5,658 bases of DNA from Crocinitomicaceae bacterium (GTDB lineage Bacteria > Bacteroidota > Bacteroidia > Flavobacteriales_D > Crocinitomicaceae): assembly GCA_011522905.1 (NCBI GenBank), contig WTIB01000136.1, forward strand, positions 1-5,658. The letters run 5' to 3'. The notes under the pieces were generated by a model, which was not told the origin of the DNA, made no database searches, and saw only the letters and a list, made by a program, of their open reading frames with translations. Shown here one piece after another: positions 1 to 4,807 of this stretch (positions are counted from its first letter, which is position 1; every line of letters begins with the position of its first letter). The position numbers were made by a program, and so were the translations under genes.

Positions 1-2
1 TC

Positions 3-695
3 TTGTCACTTGTCGTATTTAAAATACGGGCCCCTTACGGAAGACACTCAAGTGAAAGCTGGGGGCCTATGATTTCCAACAAATGGGGATGGTTCTTAAT
101 GGAGTTACCAGCATTGGTATTAATGCCACTGATCGCTTTCATGGGAGATTCAGATAAAAATGAAATCACTTATCTTTTAATTGGCTGTTGGGTACTTCAT
201 TATGCAAACAGAACCCTCATTTTTCCTTTTAAGATCAAAACAAAAAACAAAAAAATGCCTTTGCTTATTGTTGCCAGCGCTGTCTTATTTAATGGAGTAA
301 ATGGTTTTCTCAACGGATATTTTATTGGCTACATGAATCCTGAGCTCATCAATGGAATTCCACCACATGTGATTTTAGGCGTTTTGGTCTTTTTTATTGG
401 AATGGGTATCAATCGTTGGGCCGATCAAAAATTGATTTCTTTGCGAGAAAAACAACAAGGCTATCAGATACCTAAAGGAGGATTGTTCGAATACATCTCA
501 TGCCCAAATCATTTTGGAGAAATTGTAGAATGGTGTGGTTTTGCGATTATGGCTTGGAGTCTCCCTGCCCTTACTTTTGCGGTTTGGACCTTTTGTAATC
601 TAAGCCCAAGATCCATGAATCACCATGAATGGTATCAAGAAAAATTTGAAGACTATCCCAAAAATCGAAAAGCAGTAATCCCATTTTTATTGTAA
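3..695 (+). CDS. Steroid 5-alpha-reductase family membrane enzyme (5'-truncated by window edge)
   Basis: This is an integral membrane NADPH-dependent reductase of the 3-oxo-5-alpha-steroid 4-dehydrogenase family, whose members reduce the delta-4 double bond of 3-keto steroids or similar enones. About 230 residues are visible, with roughly five hydrophobic segments (near residues 29-48, 55-72, 86-108, 122-137 and 175-198). Family motifs are clear: APYGRHSS near the N-terminus, FLMELPA with Glu34, LHYANRT with Tyr67, GGLFEYISCPNHFGEIVEW at 159-177, and the end NHHEWY...FEDYPKNRKAVIPF. Glu34 and Tyr67 appear to match Glu57 and Tyr91 of human SRD5A2, which contact the steroid 3-ketone. Family members are about 255 residues long, so some 25 N-terminal residues lie upstream of the window; the TTG at base 3 is unlikely to be the true start. 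The SDR gene follows after 7 bases. Family assignment is firm; the natural substrate (steroid, sterol or other enone lipid) cannot be read from sequence. Confidence 0.93.
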   Translation: MSLVVFKIRAPYGRHSSESWGPMISNKWGWFLMELPALVLMPLIAFMGDSDKNEITYLLIGCWVLHYANRTLIFPFKIKTKNKKMPLLIVASAVLFNGVNGFLNGYFIGYMNPELINGIPPHVILGVLVFFIGMGINRWADQKLISLREKQQGYQIPKGGLFEYISCPNHFGEIVEWCGFAIMAWSLPALTFAVWTFCNLSPRSMNHHEWYQEKFEDYPKNRKAVIPFLL

Positions 696-702
696 AGTAT
701 CT

Positions 703-1722
703 ATGAAAAAATCAATTTTAATCACTGGGGCAACAGGAACTGTAGGAAAAGAAGCCTTAAAGCAGCTTTGTGAAAATGGAAATTATCATATTTCTGTTTT
801 GTGTAGAAAATCTTCAAAGAACATCAAAGTTTTAAGACCTTACTTAAATCACATTAAGCTGATTTCAATTGATTTAACGAGAGCCCAAGACTTTGAAAAG
901 CTCGATGAAACCTATGATGTTGTCATTCATTTAGCCGCGGTTATACCACCTTTAGCTGACGAAGAACCCGAATTGACCCATAAAGTGAATTTTTTGGGAA
1001 CCAAATACCTACTAAATAGATTGGAAAAAATAAGTCCAAATTGTTTTTTCATGTACAGCTCTTCGATCGCTGTTTACGGAGACCGCCTCAGTTCTCCGAA
1101 CATTTCCGTTACTGATGAATTGCCGGAACACGAAGAAGATGTATATGCACAGAGCAAGCTTGATACAGAACCCATCATCATGGCTTCAAAACTTGATTGG
1201 ACAATCTTTCGATTAACGGCCATAATGGGTGTTAAAAATCACAAGATGACAGGTTTGATGTTCCATATGCCGCTTTCTACTCCGATGGAAATTTGTATGC
1301 CCGAAGACACAGCTCGTGCCTTTACAAATGGTATTGAAAAAAGAGAGCAACTTAAGAATAAAATATTCAATCTTGCGGGTGGCCCTTCTTGTAGAACAAG
1401 CTATGAGGAATTTCTCGGAATTAATTTTAGGATGAACGGACTCGGAAAAGTTGATTTCCCGCCTAAAACATTTGCAGAAAAGAATTTCCATTGTGGAAAT
1501 TATATCGATGGTGATGACTTAGAAAACATCACCCATTTCAGAAAGCATTCGTTGGAGGATTACATCAGACTAAATGAAGAGGCCATTCCTGGCATTCAAA
1601 AGTTTTTTGCATCTCTTTTGAAAAAGCCCATTAAATATTTCATGCGACGTCAGTCACTCCCATTGAAAGCTTTTAAAACCCAAGATAAAGAGCTCATGGA
1701 GCGCTTCTTTAATGAAATCTAA
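703..1722 (+). CDS. Extended SDR: NAD(P)-dependent epimerase/dehydratase or 3-beta-HSD-like oxidoreductase
   Basis: A 339-residue cytosolic Rossmann-fold oxidoreductase of the extended short-chain dehydrogenase/reductase superfamily. The N-terminus carries the dinucleotide-binding motif GATGTVG (Gly9, Gly12, Gly15). It is followed by Asp57 at the end of a beta strand, HLAA at 76-79, the catalytic-type Ser cluster 119-121 followed by VYG, and the active-site YAQSK with Tyr148 and Lys152. This is a complete catalytic set. The last 100 residues or so (from about 236) do not match a subfamily I can name; they include an NFHCGNYIDGDDLE stretch and a basic segment KKPIKYFMRRQ. The start ATG lies 7 bases after the 5-alpha-reductase stop with no room for a promoter, so the two are probably co-transcribed. 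That context makes 3-keto/3-hydroxy steroid or sterol oxidoreduction a reasonable guess, but sugar-nucleotide or other carbonyl substrates are equally allowed by the motifs. The 3' end overlaps the convergent peptidase gene by 4 bases. Confidence 0.88.
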   Translation: MKKSILITGATGTVGKEALKQLCENGNYHISVLCRKSSKNIKVLRPYLNHIKLISIDLTRAQDFEKLDETYDVVIHLAAVIPPLADEEPELTHKVNFLGTKYLLNRLEKISPNCFFMYSSSIAVYGDRLSSPNISVTDELPEHEEDVYAQSKLDTEPIIMASKLDWTIFRLTAIMGVKNHKMTGLMFHMPLSTPMEICMPEDTARAFTNGIEKREQLKNKIFNLAGGPSCRTSYEEFLGINFRMNGLGKVDFPPKTFAEKNFHCGNYIDGDDLENITHFRKHSLEDYIRLNEEAIPGIQKFFASLLKKPIKYFMRRQSLPLKAFKTQDKELMERFFNEI

Positions 1723-2906
1723 TAGCTGCTTTTCAGGTGTCTTTCCACCCTCCCATTGGCATATCTTATCAACACCATTCGATTAGGGATAAAATCTACT
1801 TTTCGCCCCATGACATCATAAAAGCCTTTAATTTCAGGGTCATCGAGATTTATGGCATCAACAGACTCTACACTACAATCAATTTGGGCACCATTTTGCT
1901 GAATTAAGGTTCCATTGTTCACATACCAATTTTTCCATATTCCACCGACGCCATCCCTCCAGTTATTGAGATCAAATTGCACACTGCCATCAACGGTACC
2001 TGGAGCCAAATAAACCTTGAGCGCTTCACCGCTCACATTCCATGTTAAAGGCGTATTCGCCTCAATGGTTTCGGGCGCATTGAAAGGATATTCACAATTG
2101 ACCTGTAGAAAATAGGCATAGTCTCCGTAATCGGGATACTCGCCATAAACTGCTGCCATGTTATTCTCATCAATGCAAACTGCGGTGTATTCGTCGCAGG
2201 CAATTCCTTTGGCTGAAATACCGTCATCATGAAGCATTCTCGCCAAAAAAACAACATGTCTTCCTTTACGGTCAGGGTCGTCATAATGGGTGTCTGTAAC
2301 TACTTCTTGAAGTATTGGCAAATCGATAAACGGCGAATTGTCCACCGTGATATCTGAATCGAAGGGATTCGCTAAGGCTTCAGCTGAAGTCACTGTTCCA
2401 TATTGCGCCGAAAAATAGTACCCTCCAAGAATAGCCATTCCAGCACTCGTTCCACCGATGGCCATATTTCTATTTTGAATACCGGCATTAATTAAGCTGT
2501 CAATGGCCGTAGCCCTCCAAAACGATACGTAATTCCATTGATTACCACCTGCAATCCAAATCGCTTCTGCCTTTTCAATTCTTTCGTGAATATAGGATTC
2601 ATTGGCAGCAGAAGCATTGTGAAAAACTATGGTCTCTACCGAATTCACAGGGATTCCCAAATCGGAGTAGAAATAATCATTGTAACCATCAGATCCACTC
2701 GCCCGGATGACAAGCACATCACCGCCATTTGCCCGTTCTAAAAACCATTTCATGGCATTGTCATCTTCAGTGGCTCCTCCCATTAAACAAATACCTCCAT
2801 TTGCGGACTGTTGACTATCCGTGCTATTCCCAGTAAAATAGCTGGTGTAATTTTGTGAAAAAGCACACATCGAAACTCCAATAAAAGCAATCAGTAAGCA
2901 TTTCAT
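1719..2906 (-). CDS. Secreted S51-family serine peptidase, cyanophycinase-like, with T9SS-like tail
   Basis: A 395-residue exported peptidase of family S51, which includes intracellular cyanophycinase (CphB), extracellular CphE and alpha-aspartyl dipeptidase. Residues 1-17 form a signal peptide (hydrophobic core LLIAFIGVSM, likely cut after AFS). The peptidase domain spans about 36-270. It has IAGGNQ at 118-123, the nucleophile elbow GGTSAG with Ser154, DTHY with His207, and ACDEYTA with Glu239, giving a plausible Ser-His-Glu triad. Cyanophycinases usually read DQHF followed by three spaced arginines; here the Gln is Thr206 and the first Arg position is Pro211, while Arg213 and Arg216 remain. 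Cyanophycin itself may therefore not be the substrate. Residues about 346-395 resemble a type IX secretion sorting tail (YDVMGRKV, then NRMVLIRYANGRV). The ATG at 2906 is the only start that keeps the signal peptide. It is transcribed divergently from the helicase. Family is confident; specificity for beta-aspartyl or other peptides is open. Confidence 0.9.
   Translation of the reverse strand: MKCLLIAFIGVSMCAFSQNYTSYFTGNSTDSQQSANGGICLMGGATEDDNAMKWFLERANGGDVLVIRASGSDGYNDYFYSDLGIPVNSVETIVFHNASAANESYIHERIEKAEAIWIAGGNQWNYVSFWRATAIDSLINAGIQNRNMAIGGTSAGMAILGGYYFSAQYGTVTSAEALANPFDSDITVDNSPFIDLPILQEVVTDTHYDDPDRKGRHVVFLARMLHDDGISAKGIACDEYTAVCIDENNMAAVYGEYPDYGDYAYFLQVNCEYPFNAPETIEANTPLTWNVSGEALKVYLAPGTVDGSVQFDLNNWRDGVGGIWKNWYVNNGTLIQQNGAQIDCSVESVDAINLDDPEIKGFYDVMGRKVDFIPNRMVLIRYANGRVERHLKSSY
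1722..1871 (-). other. T9SS-like C-terminal sorting tail of the S51-like peptidase
   Basis: The last 50 codons (residues about 346-395) lie after the peptidase and linker regions. They contain YDVMGRKV, a short turn, an NRMVLIRYANGRV strand pair and a basic finish. This is the pattern of Bacteroidota type IX secretion C-terminal domains: a Y-D-x-x-G-R-x-V strand, then a G/N-x-Y/V-x-I strand, then a gx-V-x-K end. It is shorter than the usual 70-80 residues, and the conserved Gly before the second strand is replaced, so it may be a degenerate or minimal version. Confidence 0.65.
2856..2906 (-). other. Signal peptide of the S51-like peptidase
   Basis: Codons 1-17 encode Met-Lys, a hydrophobic core and a small-residue site Ala-Phe-Ser before Gln18, typical of signal peptidase I cleavage. 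Cys14 is preceded by Val-Ser-Met, which is a poor lipobox because of the Met at -1, so a lipoprotein is less likely than a soluble exported protein. Confidence 0.8.
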
Positions 2907-2911
2907 AGGGC

Positions 2912-2919
2912 TAAAGATA
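2912..2919 (-). promoter_or_regulatory. Candidate promoter -7 box for the S51-like peptidase gene
   Basis: On the minus strand this reads TATCTTTA, seven of eight positions of the Bacteroidota -7 consensus TAnnTTTG when the two n positions are counted as matches. A TTG at 2942-2944 lies 22 bases upstream, within the 17-23 base spacing reported for Flavobacterium-type promoters. The box ends only 5 bases before the ATG, which would put the transcription start at or next to the start codon. Confidence 0.5.
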
Positions 2920-2930
2920 AAAACACTTCG

Positions 2931-2954
2931 TGAAGATGAAGCAATCCATCTTCA
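2931..2954. repeat. Perfect 8-bp inverted repeat in the divergent promoter gap
   Basis: Arms TGAAGATG (2931-2938) and CATCTTCA (2947-2954) are exact reverse complements with an 8-base spacer. The repeat sits near the middle of the 90-base gap between divergently transcribed genes, upstream of both promoter boxes, a position suited to an operator or a shared regulator site. It could also be chance; no regulator gene is next to it. Confidence 0.45.
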
Positions 2955-2971
2955 AGCTCGGACATTATCCT

Positions 2972-2979
2972 TACTTTAG
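2972..2979 (+). promoter_or_regulatory. Candidate promoter -7 box for the helicase-GNAT unit
   Basis: TACTTTAG matches TAnnTTTG except for one base. It lies 17 bases before the helicase ATG, so the leader would be about 10-12 bases. No TTG is found 17-23 bases upstream, so the -33 element is missing or divergent. The overlapping register TTACTTTA (2971-2978) would align with the box on the other strand, because both sides share CTTTAGCC. Confidence 0.4.
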
Positions 2980-2996
2980 CCACAGATAAGCGTTAA

Positions 2997-4262
2997 ATGA
3001 GATTTGAAGACTTAAAACTGATTCCCGAAATCCTTAAGGCATTGAAGGAAGAAGGATATACTGAACCCACCTCTATTCAAGAAAAAGCCATTCCCCTTGT
3101 ACTTAAAAGAGAAGATGTTTTGGGAAGTGCACAAACGGGAACGGGAAAGACCGCAGCTTTTGCCATTCCGATTATTCAGCATTTGGCCAACAGGCCTAAA
3201 CCCAATGGCAGAAGAAAAATCACTGGACTGGTCGTCACGCCGACAAGAGAGCTTGCCCTTCAGATTGCAGAAAGCTTCACGGCCTATGGAAAATATACAC
3301 CCATCAAAAATACGGTCATCTATGGAGGTGTTGGACAAGGATCTCAAACCGATGCCCTCAAAAGAGGCGTTGATGTTTTGGTGGCTACCCCCGGTCGTTT
3401 ATTGGATTTAATGGAGCAAGGTTTTATTTCATTAAAAGATGTCAGGTATTTTGTGCTAGACGAAGCAGATCGCATGCTCGATATGGGTTTTATCCATGAC
3501 ATCAAAAAAATCATTGCCAAGCTACCCAAATCAAGACAGTCTTTATTCTTTTCAGCTACCATGCCTAAAAATATTGTGGATTTGTCGAATCAAATTCTCA
3601 TCAATCCGAGAAAGGTAGCTGTGAACCCTGTATCCTCAACTGCTGAAACCATTCAGCAGTATTTATACCTGACCAACCGAGATAAAAAACGAGAGCTGCT
3701 GCTGCATATATTGAAATCCAATGACATTGAGCAGGTATTGGTTTTCTCTCGAACCAAGCATGGTGCAGACCGAATCGTTCGAAATCTGAGAAAGAAAAAA
3801 ATTGAATGCGCAGCCATTCATGGAGATAAGTCACAGAATCAACGTCAAAAAGCACTGAAGTCTTTTAAAAAGAATCAGATTCGGGTACTCGTAGCTACGG
3901 ATATCGCAGCCCGTGGTATTGATATCGACAAACTACGTCACGTCATCAATTATGACATTCCTAATGAATCAGAAACCTATGTGCATCGCATTGGACGCTG
4001 TGGTAGAGCTGGAGAAGATGGGGTTTCTATTTCCATTTGTGAACCTGAAGAAATTGCATACATCAAGGATATCGAAAAGCTCATTAAACAAAAGATTCAA
4101 ATTGTTGATGACAATCCCTTTCCACAAACCGACAAACCCATGACCAATGCCGAAAAGAAAGAATGGGAAAAGGAAAAGCAGCGTCGGAAGCAGGAATTTT
4201 TCGCCAATCGCAACAAAAAAAGAGGCGCACAAAACCCAGGATTCAGAAGACGAAAAAGATAG
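2997..4262 (+). CDS. DEAD-box ATP-dependent RNA helicase, RhlE type
   Basis: A complete 421-residue cytosolic RNA helicase that uses ATP to unwind short RNA duplexes, typically in ribosome assembly or RNA decay. The motifs appear in order: Q-motif around Phe3 and PTSIQ (Gln28), motif I AQTGTGKT (45-52, Lys51), Ia PTRELALQ (82-89), GG (110-111), Ib TPGR (131-134), II DEAD (155-158), III SAT (186-188), IV VLVFSRT (247-253), V TDIAARGID (301-309) and VI HRIGRCGRAG (330-339). Motif VI has Cys335 where Thr or Gly is usual. A charged lysine/arginine-rich tail from about 384 ends in GFRRRKR, as in RhlE-type helicases that use a basic tail to hold RNA. The start is supported by the MRFEDL beginning, which places Phe3 at the usual distance from the Q-motif. 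The GNAT gene begins 2 bases after its stop. Bacteroidota carry several RhlE paralogues, so I do not assign a specific symbol. Confidence 0.96.
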   Translation: MRFEDLKLIPEILKALKEEGYTEPTSIQEKAIPLVLKREDVLGSAQTGTGKTAAFAIPIIQHLANRPKPNGRRKITGLVVTPTRELALQIAESFTAYGKYTPIKNTVIYGGVGQGSQTDALKRGVDVLVATPGRLLDLMEQGFISLKDVRYFVLDEADRMLDMGFIHDIKKIIAKLPKSRQSLFFSATMPKNIVDLSNQILINPRKVAVNPVSSTAETIQQYLYLTNRDKKRELLLHILKSNDIEQVLVFSRTKHGADRIVRNLRKKKIECAAIHGDKSQNQRQKALKSFKKNQIRVLVATDIAARGIDIDKLRHVINYDIPNESETYVHRIGRCGRAGEDGVSISICEPEEIAYIKDIEKLIKQKIQIVDDNPFPQTDKPMTNAEKKEWEKEKQRRKQEFFANRNKKRGAQNPGFRRRKR

Positions 4263-4264
4263 CC

Positions 4265-4714
4265 ATGATTTCGCTTATCAACCATAAACAGCATGAAAAC
4301 GCGCAAAATATTCGAAGGGTTTTTCAGGTGTCCTACAAGGTTGAGGCTGAGCTCTTGGGCGCGACCAACTTCCCTCCTCTTTCCAGACCGCTAGATGCAT
4401 TTTACAATTGTCCCAATGATTTCGTTGGCTACTTTGTTGACCTAAAGTTGGTCGCAGTCGTGGAGATGAAGCATGAAGCAGAGCACATGCATATCCAAAG
4501 CCTTGTGGTTGACCCAAACTATTTTCGTAGAGGAATTGCCAGCAAGCTGATTGATTTTGTCCTCAATCATTATGAAGTCAACATGTTCACCGTTGAAACC
4601 GGAAAAGACAACGGACCCGCAAGAAAGCTTTACGAAGGCTTCGGCTTTGAGCTTCAAAAAACCTATACTGCAGCTGAAAATATCGTTAAAGTACGCTACC
4701 AAAGAAAATTGTAG
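4265..4714 (+). CDS. GNAT-family N-acetyltransferase
   Basis: A 149-residue single-domain acetyltransferase of the GCN5-related (GNAT) fold, expected to move an acetyl group from acetyl-CoA to an amine on a protein, peptide or small molecule. The acetyl-CoA pyrophosphate-binding motif A is visible as SLVVDPNYFRRGIASKLIDF (79-98), with RRGIA at the loop. The later motif is NGPARKLYEGFGF (116-128), with the usual Asn, Tyr123 and Gly-Phe. A beta-strand pair GYFVDLKLVAVVEM precedes motif A. The ATG at 4265 gives a normal GNAT length and lies 2 bases after the helicase stop. A longer open frame reaches back to 4163 inside the helicase gene, but its extra 34 residues are a lysine/arginine-rich shadow of the helicase tail. 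Tight linkage suggests co-transcription with the helicase. The substrate is unknown; an RNA- or ribosome-related protein is only a guess from the neighbour. Confidence 0.9.
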   Translation: MISLINHKQHENAQNIRRVFQVSYKVEAELLGATNFPPLSRPLDAFYNCPNDFVGYFVDLKLVAVVEMKHEAEHMHIQSLVVDPNYFRRGIASKLIDFVLNHYEVNMFTVETGKDNGPARKLYEGFGFELQKTYTAAENIVKVRYQRKL

Positions 4715-4737
4715 CAAGGTTTTTGGATAGGCTTGCT
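4713..4737 (+). terminator. Weak inverted repeat after the GNAT gene, doubtful terminator
   Basis: AGCAAG (4713-4718) and CTTGCT (4732-4737) form a possible 6-base-pair stem with a 13-base loop starting within the stop codon. There is no T-run after the stem and it runs into the next promoter box, so any terminator function is doubtful. Confidence 0.2.
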
Positions 4738-4745
4738 TATATTTG
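4738..4745 (+). promoter_or_regulatory. Perfect TAnnTTTG promoter box for the beta-mannosidase gene
   Basis: TATATTTG matches the Bacteroidota -7 consensus TAnnTTTG at every fixed position and ends 5 bases before the ATG at 4751. TTG triplets upstream at 4709-4711 and 4723-4725 are at 26 and 12 bases, outside the usual 17-23, so the -33 element is not clear. It suggests the beta-mannosidase gene can be transcribed independently of the helicase-GNAT unit. Confidence 0.55.
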
Positions 4746-4750
4746 AACAC

Positions 4751-4807
4751 ATGCGTTATTTTCTCCCCGTTTTATTTACCTGTTTAAGTGCTTTATTGAG
4801 CCACGCT
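4751..4807 (+). other. Signal peptide of the beta-mannosidase
   Basis: Codons 1-19 encode Met-Arg, a hydrophobic core and Ser-His-Ala before Gln20, fitting signal peptidase I cleavage. Cys11 sits too early and lacks a lipobox, so a lipoprotein is unlikely. Confidence 0.8.

Larger units (their letters stand above)
2909..2981. repeat. Outer inverted repeat GGCTAAAG / CTTTAGCC overlapping both promoter boxes
   Basis: GGCTAAAG at 2909-2916 and CTTTAGCC at 2974-2981 are exact 8-base reverse complements 57 bases apart. Each arm overlaps the -7 box of the gene it faces, so the repeat most simply reflects two similar promoters pointing apart rather than a hairpin. Its centre is within about 3 bases of the inner inverted repeat's centre. 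Confidence 0.45.

Noticed and set aside
3..5. TTG at the window start as the start codon of the 5-alpha-reductase gene
   Set aside because: Comparison with family length and the position of the conserved Glu shows that about 25 N-terminal residues are missing, so the frame enters from outside the window.
2538..2741. Plus-strand 67-codon open frame inside the peptidase gene
   Set aside because: It is antisense to a well-conserved peptidase domain and its product shows no recognisable motif.
2862..2867. Cys14 of the S51-like peptidase as a lipoprotein cysteine
   Set aside because: The preceding residues Val-Ser-Met do not form an acceptable lipobox, and an Ala-Phe-Ser cleavage site follows.
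3097..3411. Alternative-frame open reading frame within the helicase gene
   Set aside because: It overlaps helicase motifs I to Ib in another frame and has no domain of its own.
4163..4264. Longer GNAT start inside the helicase gene
   Set aside because: The extra 34 residues are a lysine/arginine-rich out-of-frame reading of the helicase tail; the ATG at 4265 gives a normal GNAT beginning.
4278..4750. Minus-strand open frames opposite the GNAT gene
   Set aside because: They are shadows of a conserved GNAT coding sequence, with no promoter or recognisable protein features.
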